Positions 39,434-52,825 are shown, numbered from the stretch's first letter. The stretch is 64,000 nt of DNA from Beroe forskalii (GCA_011033025.1 WFMF01000028.1:186001-250000), one strand, 5' to 3'. Notes: generated from the sequence alone by a model not told the origin. Translations and numbers: made by a program.

Positions 39434-40316
39434 TTAGAGTAAGAATAAGGACTAGCGTAGTTGGGCTCCGGGTTAAGGTTTAGGATTATAACTTTAGAAC
39501 AAGTGAGCTTTGACAGGGAATCGGTAAAAGCCGAGTTAAGGCGTACACAGACTTTGTAGGTACCTGTAGGTAGAGTCTGCACACAGACGCACATCATAAC
39601 AAAAGCCGCTGCAGATGGTAATGATGTAACCGTTTGCCTTGTTCAAGACTCTTTAAGGCCAAGAAGATACCTATAAGTGCAATGTACAGCCCCCACGGCC
39701 CACAGGGTTAGCTGTGAACAGGCATGCAGGTACGTTGCAAACGTGTTCACCCTCCGCAACAGATGTGTATTGCAGTGGCAGAAAGGTGCAGGTGCATTCA
39801 AGAATCTTGCCGATCCATGACAGAACAGTTACCTTTTTTGATGAAATTTGATTTTGGAATATGCAGAGTAGGGGCCCAGGCCACGCGATTTTCACTTCTG
39901 ACAAAAGTACATCCCAGTTTACTGCTTCTTTTGGGCGTTGGCATTGTATACTTTACCCTTCATAAGTTCATTAAGGCTGCACTGCTGAAATTTTTACTGT
40001 ACTGTGTCTTGGTGAAGCGGAATGAAGATAAGACCAACTTTACATGCATTGAATCGAAATATTATGCTCATAATATAGTACGCTACGGAGAAGGAAATAC
40101 ACTCATATTGCTCAATCTAATTGGTTTATGCACCAATCATCAGTTGACTGAATACTGATGGGCTAATGTTTCAATGCTCGAATTGTGATTCAATAATGTA
40201 ATTTGCGCGGCGCAAAAATTATATGGCCATGGAACAGGTTGAGCTGAAAAATATATTTTTCAGAAAAAATATGGCCATATTATTTCAGTGAATTATTTGG
40301 CCATGGAACAAGAGGG

Positions 40317-40642
40317 TTATGGAGCACTATAAGTAAAGATATTGTTAGTAGTGCAAGTGGTAGGCATTAGTTTAATGTAGTAGTACAAAGGTCAGAGATC
40401 AGTGGTGGACTGACTCTAAGACCTGTACTATGTTTTATAAGACCTAGGTATATAAGTATTTAAGACCTATGATATATCATATCTTTATCAATGACAATAA
40501 TACAACTACTATAATAATCTGTTGTTCAATAGCCTTCACAGTATGATATGCGACGTTAATGTACTGTTGATAGCACTCATATTCCCACCAGATATTATGT
40601 ACTGAACTACTACTACAGTACAACTACCAGCTTACTCCAGTC
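40317..40642. repeat. Right arm of the inverted duplication, outer part
   Basis: This is the complement of about 27502-27834 (tagtgcaagtggtaggcatt through ccagcttactccag). It resumes directly after the TTA target duplication of the inserted element. Similarity to the left arm ends at about 40642. Confidence 0.85.
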
Positions 40643-40999
40643 CAATGCCTTATCTATAGAGGTGTATGGGTAAACTACAAACATAACAAAATACTGCATA
40701 TCGATTTTCTAATTCAAGGATTGACATGAGAGGCGGAAGAGACTAAACTGTGAATCATCAGCGGTTACCCTACAGTTGTAAGGTCTCCTGCCATCTGCGA
40801 TGTAGGTGTACCATCAGCAGGTGACAAAGGGAAACGGAGGGTTTCGGCCCATGCACCCCCTCACAGCTTACAACTGCAAGGCTGGGCCACCCAGGACTCC
40901 GGATTCCTGAGTTCAAACCTATGGACCAGGAACTACCCCAATCAGAAGGTTGGTCAAAGATGCTAATGTGATGTTACAAAAATGCTCTGTCTGGAAAAA

Positions 41000-41640
41000 T
41001 GATAAGAAAGTGATTGGTGTTGTCAGCAGAGACCTAAGAACCTAGGTGACATGATCTTGAAAAGGAAACGTTTTGCTCTCAATGATAAGTTGCCTGGTAC
41101 AAAACGTTGCAGACCCTTATTGGACAGTAGCAGGGCAAAAGGAAGGGGAGACCATGTAGTACATGTCCCATGATGTCAGAAACAGAAAAAATCAAGTCTT
41201 CTGCAACTGGAATCACTTTTAACTTACAGGGCTAACTGCAAAACACGTAATATCATTTACTGTGCGAATGTTACCTATGTAATAAACAGTATATTGGAAA
41301 ATCCTCTAACAAATTACAAACTAGGATAGTTGGACATAGGTCTCATGTAGGCTATATTGATGAGGATGATATCATCAATGAATCAGATGAAAAATTAGCA
41401 GAACATCTACTTGAAGCTCACAATTTTGAGTCAGTTGATCACTTTAACAGCAATACTCTTTCACTGTTTTAGAGGTAAGCCCTAAAAACTTAGATCAGTC
41501 AGAACAAAGGGGTGAACAAACTATTGACTTTGAGACCATTTGGTTGAATAAGAAACAGGGCGTTGCTTGTTCTACTTCTTCAATGTGCAGAGGCGCTGGA
41601 TCTGAGGATCCAGCTTTTTGTAAATTTTATTTAATTGTTC
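41000..41640 (+). pseudogene. Penelope-like element remnant with GIY-YIG endonuclease domain
   Basis: Across frame changes the plus strand reads LGDMILKRKRFALNDK, then a Cys-rich linker, NCKTRNIIYC, CYLCNKQYIGKSSNKLQTRI, VGHRSHVG, LAEHLLEAHNFESVDHFNS and VSPKNLDQSEQR. This order, with the IIY...QYIG core, R in LQTRI and downstream 'LDQSEQ', is that of the C-terminal GIY-YIG nuclease of Penelope-like retroelements. The longest intact stretch is 41269-41472. At least two frameshifts, near 41268 and 41465, break the gene, and the reverse transcriptase part is not visible upstream. The element boundaries are unknown. Confidence 0.75.
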
Positions 41641-42385
41641 AACTTTATAGAACTTATTAATACTCAGGTTTTAGTATGAATTAAATAGGTTTTTAATTAC
41701 TTTGAATACCTATGATTTTTATTGTTAGGCTTTGGCCTAATAACAGTAGTTATTTAGTGTGGTTGCTATGATCACCATTATTTATACTTTCAATTATAGG
41801 CTTGTTTTTAATTACATTCTGGTTAATCAGATGTTGTTCTTCCATGCTATATCATTATGTAGGCATGATCAGATATTTTTCTTTATTCCATAAGGTAGCA
41901 GAGTTTGATAACAGTTGCTTTTTACCTTTTTATTCAAACTGTTTTTGATAATTTATTACATCAATTTGAACAATTTTTTAAATTTAATTTAACTAATTCA
42001 TGATCTCAGGAAGGTGCTTATCACCAAATGGAGTTTTCTGAAGACGAGAAATAATATAATCATTTTCAAGTTTGTATTCTCGAAACTGGCAGTAAACCAG
42101 CGGTGTAAAGTAGTTCTGATTTGAATCCATTTTTGCATTCTTAGTGTTTTACTATGGGGTCTCCCTCAGTCAATGCTAAAAGCAATCAAGTTCAACACAT
42201 TAAATTATTATTATTATTAAATTCCCAGTCAAATTTCCAAATAAGAAATCGAAAAAAAGCTTAAATTTGAACGAAAGAAGCTTTTCTGGACACATTCTGT
42301 AATTAATGAACTCAAAATCATGAAATTCATTGAGCTGAATACCATAATCGACCATTCCCGGTGCCTAATCCGAATCCAGCAGCTG

Positions 42386-42478
42386 CATTCCCACCGCATT
42401 CCCAAACCAGCCATCACATTCCCAAACCAGCCACTGCATTCCCAAACCAGCCACCGCATTCCTTAACCAGCCGCGGTA
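42386..42478. repeat. ~21-bp minisatellite
   Basis: There are about four to five tandem copies of a cattcccaaaccagccact-type unit. Confidence 0.85.
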
Positions 42479-42948
42479 TTTCCTTGTGTTTGACTTTGGT
42501 CAAACTTTTTTAATGAAAACTATCTAAATAGCCATCATAAAACATATAATTAAAAAATAATAAAAAATAATAAAAAACATTGTTGCACGTTTCTATCATT
42601 TCTCTAGCTAGCAATCGAACTTATCTTTTTTAATTTCGGTCATTTTAGTGAAAAAAAGTCAAAACCAGCTGGTCTTTACCCCAAGCCGAAAAAGCCTCTT
42701 TTTACTCTTAGTTACAGATTCCCAGCCACTTTTTAAAATTATTCCACTGGGACCAAAGTCCACCAAAAAAATTTTATGGTAGACTTTAGTGGAGTCCAGC
42801 CTCATGAGATTCTAACCACTTTTATCATTTAGCCTATGATGCAACCTATGGCAATTTAAGTCCGAGGGACCTAGTATCATATTGTTTGAGCGTGGAGACT
42901 GGTCTATAATACTATAACATTGATCTCAGAATTCTGTTGTTTTATTAT

Positions 42949-43300
42949 TCAGTTTATATTTAAACATTTGTATACAATCAATAGAATCTTGAATTCTATA
43001 CGATATTTGATAGGAAGCCGGTGAAGGTCTTTCAGAGTATCACCCAGATGATCATGCTTATAAAGCCCTACAATAGCCTTTGCAGCTGCATTTTGAATCA
43101 ATTGCAGTTGGTTGATTAAGTGGTCACTAATGGAAAAAAAATACAAAGCATTGCATTAGTCCAATCTGCAAAAAATAAAAATAAAATAAAAGCAACAATG
43201 CTGTTCACAACCAATTTCATCTGATCAGTGGAGAAAATAAACCGTTTTTTGACAATATCGTGGAAAAATCTCCAAGAGAGTCAAATATTATAAAATACAG
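42949..43300 (-). pseudogene. CR1/L2-like LINE reverse transcriptase fragment
   Basis: The minus-strand frame includes SDHLINQLQLIQNAAAKAIV, GLYKHDHLGDTLKDLHRLPI and KYRIEFKILLIVYKCLN. This is the very conserved region after the RT core of CR1/L2/Jockey-type elements (usually LQ-VQNAAAR...LHWLPV..RI.FK). Further upstream, to about 43290, a degraded frame continues (STDQMKLVVNSI, ADWTNAMLCIF) with shifts and stops. It is an old, dead fragment with no target duplication seen. Confidence 0.8.
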
Positions 43301-43533
43301 GTTGAGAAAGCACCCAACATTTGTAATGAGAGGTGTATCACAATTACAATGATTAAGAAACGATAAAATTATCTGAAGTCAAAATATTTTCAACAGTATG
43401 ACGAATATCAATTTATAAAAGCAACGTATATGAATGTCATATAATGTAATTTGATGTCTGAGAATCCCAGAGCACCGAGAAACATGATTACAAATCTGAT
43501 TCCTAAGCCCGCATAGGTGTGTGTACGCGCCGC

Positions 43534-43561
43534 GCGCTTCCCTGGGGAAGCGCGCCGCGCG
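43534..43561. repeat. GC-rich hairpin
   Basis: The sequence gcgcgcttccc-tggggaagcgcgc forms a stem of about 11-12 bp with almost no loop, in a locally GC-rich patch. Role unknown. Confidence 0.6.
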
Positions 43562-44126
43562 AGCCACACAGGGATATATGATATACGTGTTTAGCAAGAT
43601 TTCACGCTACCCTCCACCGCGCGCCATTTTTTTTTCGCGGGGTCGAGAACACAACCCTCCAAATTTCCGAGTGTTGCGCGCTAGAGATGGGTGAAATCCA
43701 TTTAATTAAATGGATGGGTGCAGATCAAATGGATGAATGTGTCATCAAATATTCAAATGGATCAATTGGATCAATAGCTAAACACGTATTTGCCAGACGT
43801 TGCCTGCCCCGACTCTGCGAGTGGGGGGGCGCGCGGCGTGTGCTTCGCGCGCGCAGCTGCAGGGAAACACGTACAACAATAACCGGATTACCTTAGCCCT
43901 CTTTTGCGCGCGTCTACGGTGTTACAGCAGGATAAGTTGTCGTTCCTGTTTCTAAAGATAGAAATAACTCATCCTTCTGGGACAAAAACGTGTCCATAAG
44001 GATAAGGTATCTTTCATTTTTCAAAAATAAAAATAACGTATCCTTCTTGTCAGACGTTGTCTGACCCCTTCGCCTTCGGCGGGCGCGCGCTCGTCCATCG
44101 AATATCCTTCTGGGATACACGTGATA

Positions 44127-47100
44127 CGCTGCTGTAACAGCGTTACGCTGCTGTAACAGCGTTACGCTGCTGTAACAGCGTTACGCTGCTGTAACAGCGT
44201 TACGCTGCTGTAACAGCGTTACGCTGCTGTAACAGCGTTACGCTGCTGTAACAGCGTTACGCTACAACAGCGTTACGCAGCTGTAACAGCGTTACGCTGC
44301 TGTAACAGTGTTACGCTGCTGTAACAGCGTTACGCTGCTGTAACAGCGTTACGCTGCTGTAACAGCGTTACGCTGCTGTAACAGCGTTACGCTGCTGTAA
44401 CAGCGTTACGCTGCTGTAACAGCGTTACGCTGCTGTAACAGCGTTACGCTGCTGTAACAGCGTTACGCTGCTGTAACAGCGTTACGCTGCTGTAACCGCG
44501 TTACGCTGCTGTAACCGCGTTACGCTGCTGTAACCGCGTTACGCTGCTGTAACCGCGTTACGCTGCTGTAACAGCGTTACGCTGCTGTAACAGCGTTACG
44601 CTGCTGTAACAGCATTACGCTGCTGTAACCGCGTTACGCTGCTGTAACCGCGTTACGCTGCTGTAACCGCGTTACGCTGCTGTAACAGCGTTACGCTGCT
44701 GTAACAGCGTTACGCTGCTGTAACAGCGTTACGCTGCTGTAACAGCGTTACGCTGCTGTAACAGCGTTACGCTGCTGTAACAGCGTTACGCTGCTGTAAC
44801 AGCGTTACACTGCTGTAACAGCGTGCTGCTGCTGTAACAGCGTTACACTGCTGTAACAGCGTTACGCTGCTGTAACAGCGTTACGCTGCTGTAACAGCGT
44901 TACGATGCTGTAACAGCGTTACGCTGCTGTAACAGCGTCACGCTGCTGTAACAACGTTACGCTGCTGTAACAGCGTTACGCTGCTGTAACAGCGTTACGC
45001 TGCTGTAACAACAGCGTTACGCTGCTGTAACAGCGTTACGCTGCTGTAACGGCGTTACACTGCTGTAACAGCGTTACGCTGCTGTAACAGCGTTACGCTG
45101 CTGTAACAGCGTTACACTGCTGTAACGGCGTTACGCTGCTGTAACAGCGTTACGCTGCTGTAACAGCGTTACGCTGCTGTAACAGCGTTACGCTGCTGTA
45201 ACGGCGTTACACTGCTGTAACAGCGTTACGCTGCTGTAACAGCGTTACACTGCTGTAACAGCGTTACGCTGCTGTAACAGCGTTACGCTGCTGTAACAGC
45301 GTTACGCTGCTGTAACGGCGCGTTACGCCGCTGCTGTAACAGCGTTACGCTGCTGTAACAGCGTTACGCTGCTGTAACAGCGTTACGCTGCTGTAACAGC
45401 GTTACGCTGCTGTAACAGCGTTACGCTGCTGTAACGGCGTTACAAGCGCTGCTGCTGTAACGGCGTTACACTGCTGTAACAGCGTTACGCTGCTGTAACA
45501 GCGTTACGCTGCTGTAACAGCGTTACGCTGCTGTAACAGCGTTACGCTGCTGTAACAGCGTTACACTGCTGTAACAGCGTTACACTGCTGTAACAGCGTT
45601 ACACTGCTGTAACAGCGTTACACTGCTGTAACAGCGTTACACTGCTGTAACAGCGTTACACTGCTGTAACAGCGTTACACTGCTGTAACAGCGTTACACT
45701 GCTGTAACAGCGTTACACTGCTGTAACAGCGTTACACTGCTGTAACAGCGTTACGCTGCTGTAACAGCGTTACACTGCTGTAACAGCGTTACGCTGCTGT
45801 AACAGCGTTACGCTGCTGTAACAGCGTTACGCTTTAACTGCTGTAACAGCGCAACGGCGTTACTGCTGTAACAGCGTTACACTGCTGTAACAGCGTTACG
45901 CTGCTGTAACAGCGTTACGCTGTAACAGCGTTACGCTGCTGTAACAGCGTTACGCTGCTGTAACAGCGTTACGCTGCTGTAACAGCGTTACACTGCTGTA
46001 ACAGCGTTACACTGCTGTAACAGCGTTACACTGCTGTAACAGCGTTACACTGCTGTAACAGCGTTACACTGCTGTAACAGCGTTACACTGCTGTAACAGC
46101 GTTACACTGCTGTAACAGCGTTACACTGCTGTAACAGCGTTACACTGCTGTAACAGCGTTACACTGCTGTAACAGCGTTACACTGCTGTAACAGCGTTAC
46201 ACTGCTGTAACAGCGTTACACTGCTGTAACAGCGTTACACTGCTGTAACAGCGTTACACTGCTGTAACAGCGTTACACTGCTGTAACAGCGTTACACTGC
46301 TGTAACAGCGTTACACTGCTGTAACGGCGTTACACTGCTGTAACGGCGTTACACTGCTGCTGTAACAGCGTTACACTGCTGTAACAGCGTTACACTGCTG
46401 TAACAGCGTTACACTGCTGTAACAGCGTTACACTGCTGTAACAGGCGCTGTAACAGCGTTACACTGCTGTAACGGCGTTACACTGCTGTAACGGCGTTAC
46501 ACTGCTGTAACGGCGTTACACTGCTGTAACAGCGTGTTACACTGCTGTAACGGCGTTACACTGCTGTAACGGCGTTACACTGCTGTAACGGCGTTACACT
46601 GCTGTAACGGCGTTACACTGCTGTAACGGCGTTACACTGCTGTAACGGCGTTACACTGCTGTAACGGCGTTACACTGCTGTAACGGCGTTACACTGCTGT
46701 AACGGCGTTACACTGCTGTAACGGCGTTACACTGCTGTAACGGCGTTACACTGCTGTAACGGCACTGCGTAACGGCGTTGCTGTAACGGCGTTACACTGC
46801 GCGTTACACTGCTGTAACGGCGTTACACTGCTGTAACGGCGTTACACTGCTGTAACGGCGTTACACTGCTGTAACGGCGTTACACTGCTGTAACAGCGTT
46901 ACACTGCTGTAACGGCGTTACACTGCTAACAGCGTTACACTGCTGTAACGGCGTTACACTGCTGTAACAGCGTTACACTGCTGTAACGGCGTTACACTGC
47001 TGTAACAGCGTTACGCTGCTGTAACGGCGTTACACTGCTGTAACAGCGTTACGCTGCTGTAACAGCGTTACACTGCTGTAACGGCGTTACACTGCTGTAA

Positions 47101-50100
47101 CGGCGTTACGGCGTTGCTGTAACAGCGTTACACTGCTGTAACGGCGTTACACTGCTGTAACGGCGTTACACTGCTGTAACAGCGTTACACTGCTGTAACG
47201 GCGTTACACACTGCTGTAACGGCGTTACACTGCTGTAACGGCGTTACACTGCTGTAACAGCGTTACACTGCTGTAACGGCGTTACACTGCTGTAACAGCG
47301 TTACACTGCTGTAACAGCGTTACACTGCTGTAACAGCGTTACACTGCTGTAACAGCGTTACACTGCTGTAACGGCGTTACACTGCTGTAACAGCGTTACA
47401 CTGCTGTAACAGCGTTACACTGCTGTAACGGCGTTACACTGCTGTAACGGCGTTACACTGCTGTAACGGCGTTACACTGCTGTAACGGCGTTAACACGTT
47501 ACTGCTGTAACAGCGTTACACTGCTGTAACAGCGTTACACTGCTGTAACGGCGTTACACTGCTGTAACGGCGTTACACTGCTGTAACAGCGTTACACTGC
47601 TGTAACGGCGTTACACTGCTGTAACGGCGTTACACTGCTGTAACGGCGTTACACTGCTGTAACGGCGTTACACTGCTGTAACAGCGTTACACTGCTGTAA
47701 CAGCGTTACACTGCTGTAACAGCGTTACACTGCTGTAACGGCGTTACACTGCTGTAACAGCGTTACACTGCTGTAACAGCGTTACACTGCTGTAACGGCG
47801 TTACACTGCTGTAACAGCGTTACACTGCTGTAACAGCGTTACACTGCTGTAACGGCGTTACACTGCTGTAACGGCGTTACACTGCTGTAACGGCGTTACA
47901 CTGCTGTAACGGCGTTACACTGCTGTAACGGCGTTACACTGCTGTAACGGCGTTACACTGCTGTAACGGCGTTACACTGCTGTAACGGCGTTACACTGCT
48001 GTAACGGCGTTACACTGCTGTAACAGCGTTACACTGCTGTAACAGCGTTACACTGCTGTAACGGCGGCTGTAACGGGACACTGCTGTAACGGCGTTACAC
48101 TGCTGTAACGGCGTTACACTGCTGTAACGGCGTTACACTGCTGTAACGGCGTTACACTGCTGTAACGGCGTTGGTTACACTGCTGTAACGGCGTTACACT
48201 GCTGTAACGGCGTTACACTGCTGTAACGGCGTTACACTGCTGTAACGGCGTTACACTGCTGTAACGGCGTTACACTGCTGTAACGGCGTTGTTGATTAAC
48301 GGCGTTACACTGCTGTAACGGCGTTACACTTGCTGTAACGGCGTTACACTGCTGTAACGGCGTTACACTGCTGTAACGGCGTTACACTGCTGTAACGGCG
48401 TTACACTGCTGTAACGGCGTTACACTGCTGTAACGGCGTTACACTGCTGTAACGGCGTTACACTGCTGTAACGGCGTTACACTGCTGTAACGGCGTTACA
48501 CTGCTGTAACGGCGTTACACTGCTGTAACGGCGTTACACTGCTGTAACGGCGTTACACTTTTGTAACGGCGTTACACTGCTGTAACGGCGTTACACTGCT
48601 GTAACGGCGTTACACTGCTGTAACAGCGTTACACTGCTGTAACGGCGTTACACTGCTGTAAGCGGCGTTACACTGCTGTAACAGCGTTACACTGCTGTAA
48701 CAGCGTTACGCTGCTGTAACAGCGTTACGCTGCTGTAACAGCGTTACACTGCTGTAACGGCGTTACACTGCTGTAACAGCGTTACGCTGCTGTAACAGCG
48801 TTACGCTGCTGTAACGGCGTTACGCTGCTGTAACGGCGTTACACTGCTGTAACAGCGTTACGCTGCTGTAACGGCGTTACACTGCTGTAACGGCGTTACA
48901 CTGCTGTAACGGCGTTACACTGCTGTAACGGCGTTACACTGCTGTAACGGCGTTACACTGCTGTAACGGCGTTACACTGCTGTAACGGCGTTACACTGCT
49001 GTAACGGCGTTACACTGCTGTAACGGCGTTACACTGCTGTAACGGCGTTACACTGCTGTAACGGCGTTACTGCTGTAACGGCGTTACACTGTAACGGCGT
49101 TACACTGCTGTAACAGCGTTACGCTGCTGTAACAGCGTTACGCTGCTGTAACGGCGTTACACTGCTGTAACGGCGTAACGCTGTTAAGCGTTGCACCGCT
49201 GTAACGGCGTTACACTGCTGTAACGGCGTTACACTGCTGTAACGGCGTTACACTGCTGTAACGGCGTTACACTGTTGTAAGGCGTTACACTGCTGTAACG
49301 GCGTTACACTGCTGTAACGGCGTTACACTGCTGTAACGGCGTTACACTGCTGTAACGGCGTTACACTGCTGTAACGGCGTTACACTGCTGTAACGGCGTT
49401 ACACTGCTGTAACGGCGTTACACTGCTGTAACGGCGTTACACTGCTGTAACAGCGTTACGCTGCTGTAACAGCGTTACGCTGCTGTAACAGCAACACTGC
49501 TGTAACGGCGTTACACTGCTGTAACAGCGTTACGCTGCTGTAACAGCGTTACGCTGCTGTAACAGCGTTACGCTGCTGTAACAGCGTTACGCTGCTGTAA
49601 CAGCGTTACGCTGCTGTAACAGCGTTACACTGCTGTAACAGCGTTACACTGCTGTAACAGCGTTACGCTGCTGTAACAGCGTTACGCTGCTGTAACAGCG
49701 TTACGCTGCTGTAACGGTACTGCTGTAACGGCGTTACACTGCTGTAACAGCGTTACACTGCTGTAACAGCGTTACGCTGCTGTAACGGCGTTACACTGCT
49801 GTAACGGCGTTACACTGCTGTAACGGCGTTACGCTGCTGTAACGGCGTTACACTGCTGTAACGGCGTTACACTGCTGTAACGGCGTTACACTGCTGTAAC
49901 AGCGTTACGCTGCTGTAACAGCGTTACGCTGCTGTAACAGCGTTACGCTGCTGTAACAGCGTTACGCTGCTGTAACAGCGTTACGCTGCTGTAACAGCGT
50001 TACGCTGCTGTAACAGCGTTACGCTGCTGTAACAGCGTTACGCTGCTGTAACAGCGTTACACTGCCGTAACGGCGTTACACTGCTGTAACAGCGTTACGC

Positions 50101-51926
50101 TGCTGTAACGCGTTACACTGCTGTAACGGCGTTACACTGCTGTAACAGCGTTACACTGCTGTAACGGCGTTACTGCTGTAACGGCTGCTGTAACAGCGTT
50201 ACGCTGCTGTAACGGCGTTACACTGCTGTAACGGCTGCTGTAACGGCGTTACTGTGTAACTGCTGTAACAGCGTTACACTGCTGTAACAGCGTTACGCTG
50301 CTGTAACAGCGTTACGCTGCTGTAACAGCGTTACGCTGCTGTAACAGCGTTACGCTGCTGTAACAGCGTTACGCTGCTGTAACAGCGTTACGCTGCTGTA
50401 ACAGCGTTACGCTGCTGTAACGGCGTTACGCTGCTGTAACGGCGTTACGCTGCTGTAACAGCGTTACACTGCTGTAACGGCGTTACACTGCTGTAACGGC
50501 GTTACACTGCTGTAAACGGCGTTACACTGCTGTAACAGCGTTACGCTGCTGTAACAGCGTTACGCTGCTGTAACAGCGTTACGCTGCTGTAACAGCGTTA
50601 CGCTGCTGTAACAGCGTTACGCTGCTGTAACAGCGTTACGCTGCTGTAACAGCGTTACGCTGCTGTAACAGCGTTACACTGCTGTAACGGCGTTACACTG
50701 CTGTAACAGCGTTACGCTGCTGTAACGGCGTTACACTGCTGTAACGGCGTTACGCTGCTGTAACAGCGTTACACTGCTGTAACAGCGTTACGCTGCTGTA
50801 ACAGCGTTACGCTGCTGTAACGGCGGCGTGTAACGGCGTTACGCTGCTGTAACAGCGTTACGCTGCTGTAACAGCGTTACGCTGCTGTAACAGCGTTACG
50901 CTGCTGTAACAGCGTTACGCTGCTGTAACAGCGTTACGCTGCTGTAACAGCGTTACGCTGCTGTAACAGCGTTACGCTGCTGTAACAGCGTTACGCTGCT
51001 GTAACGGCGTTACGCTGCTGTAACAGCGTTACGCTGCTGTAACGGCGTTACACTGCTGTAACGGCGTTACACTGCTGTAACGGCGTTACACTGCTGTAAC
51101 GGCGTTACACTGCTGTAACAGCGTTACACTGCTGTAACAGCGTTACACTGCTGTAACAGCGTTACACTGCTGTAACGGCGTTACACTGCTGTAACGGCGT
51201 TACACTGCTGTAACAGCGTTACACTGCTGTAACAGCGTTACACTGCTGTAACAGCGTTACACTGCTGTAACAGCGTTACACTGCTGTAACAGCGTTACAC
51301 TGCTGTAACAGCGTTACACTGCTGTAACAGCGCTATGCTGCTGTAACGGCGTTACACTGCTGTAACGGCGTTACACTGCTGTAACGGCGTTACACTGCTG
51401 TAACGGCGTTACACTGCTGTAACGGCGTTACACTGCTGTAACGGCGTTACACTGCTGTAACGGCGTTACACTGCTGTAACGGCGTTACACTGCTGTAACG
51501 GCGTTACACTGCTGTAACGGCGTTACACTGCTGTAACGGCGTTACACTGCTGTAACGGCGTTACACTGCTGTAACGGCGTTACACTGCTGTAACGGCGTT
51601 ACACTGCTGTAACGGCGTTACACTGCTGTAACAGCGTTACACTGCTGTAACAGCGTTACACTGCTGTAACAGCGTTACACTGCTGTAACAGCGTTACACT
51701 GCTGTAACGGCGTTACACTGCTGTAACGGCGTTACACTGCTGTAACGGCGTTACACTGCTGTAACGGCGTTACACTGCTGTAACGGCGTTACACTGCTGT
51801 AACGGCGTTACACTGCTGTAACGGCGTTACACTGCTGTAACGGCGTTACACTGCTGTAACGGCGTTACACTGCTGTAACGGCGTTACACTGCTGTAACGG
51901 CGTTACACTGCTGTAACGGCGTTACG
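44127..51926. repeat. 7.8-kb satellite array of a 19-bp monomer, about 410 copies
   Basis: The monomer gcgttacgctgctgtaaca repeats almost without interruption. Three main variants differ at two sites (acGct or acAct; aacAg or aacGg), plus an aacCg variant near 44490-44680. They come in homogeneous blocks: G/A near the start, A/A around 45550-46320, A/G around 46490-46790 and 48000-49430, mixed again to 51000, then A/G to the end. GTTAC and GTAAC alternate, so each monomer can form GTTAC-6 nt-GTAAC and GTAAC-3 nt-GTTAC dyads. Occasional short indels break the phase. No open frame of note. It ends abruptly at gcgttacgcttcatc. Confidence 0.97.
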
Positions 51927-52825
51927 CTTCATCTATTACTTTATATGGCTTAACTCCGGTATACTTTGAATTAGCAATCAATGGTAAATGTTGATTATAT
52001 AGTGATTAACTGTATATGTTTTAATGATATCGTCACATGTTTTTATGATACAGAATTAAGTTTAAAATATCCCCTCCAGTAGCAAAATGTGCTATCTCCA
52101 AAAATAAAAATGCAACAAATAAAATTAATATTATTAAAAATCAAATTCGTCACAGTTCACACAGCAATGATGACGGGGATGGTTCGAAATAAGTTAGCGA
52201 AAGTAACGTGACAATTTCCACATATTTTGTTGCAAGACTGCAGATTTTCAAAGCAAGTATGTGGCGAATGCATGTGCAGTGGTGAACTGAAAAAGTGGAA
52301 ACAGGTAGGCTAATCATTATATTTTATCACTTACAGTAATTTAAGCCTGCAACAATGCAACATTGCAGTGGGGTCCCGGATGTTTGAGACGCAGTCACGC
52401 CTCATGACGTCGCCATTTCACTTCAGTTAGAGACGCAGGAACCTTTGGCTTCAGGAAGGAAGCCGGCTTCTTGTTCTACAACGCGCGAATTCGAAAGTAA
52501 ATCAGGCTTTGAACAGATTTAAAGATATAAGCGCACCGCAAAATAATTCTAATATGTGGAAATGGTACACGGTAAGCTTGCTTTGCTGTTTTTCAGAACG
52601 ATGAACTATGAAGAGTGGCGTTCCCTGGTACACTCCACATTGCACATGGAGTGATATACTCCAACCATCCCATCGCAGTCTTTTACTGTACTCTCGTCAT
52701 CACACACTCTCTCACACGAAGTGTCAATTAACCGCTTCAAATTCAAATATTTACAATGTGAGACTTTCAAATACAGCATAATCACACACTCTGCAGTTTC
52801 AATCCAACGACTCCGCCTCGTGATT
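51927..52825. other. Between satellite and PDE8 3' end, no gene seen
   Basis: This is mostly unique AT-rich sequence. The far end may include the 3' untranslated region of the PDE8-like gene; I could not place its polyadenylation site. Confidence 0.4.

Larger units (their letters stand above)
35157..40316. mobile_element. 5.16-kb DNA element inserted in the right arm, TTA target duplication
   Basis: The left terminus cccctatgttccatggcca pairs with the right terminus, the complement of ccctcttgttccatggccaa. It is flanked by tta (35154-35156 and 40317-40319), and the left arm of the inverted duplication gives the uninterrupted site (rc: catttgttatggagc). It contains at least three further insertions (35252-35911, 36779-39433 and 37536-38254). 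No transposase is recognised. The TTA duplication suggests a PIF/Harbinger-type element. Confidence 0.82.

Noticed and set aside
39724-40158. 144-codon frame as a gene
   Set aside because: It lies inside a transposon, has no recognisable domain and an unlikely composition, and overlaps an equally poor frame on the other strand.
40780-40930. tRNA/SINE-like segment (gagttcaaacctatgg resembling a B box)
   Set aside because: No convincing A box or cloverleaf could be drawn.
44127-51926. CRISPR-like array
   Set aside because: Monomers are directly adjacent with no unique spacers; this is a eukaryotic satellite.
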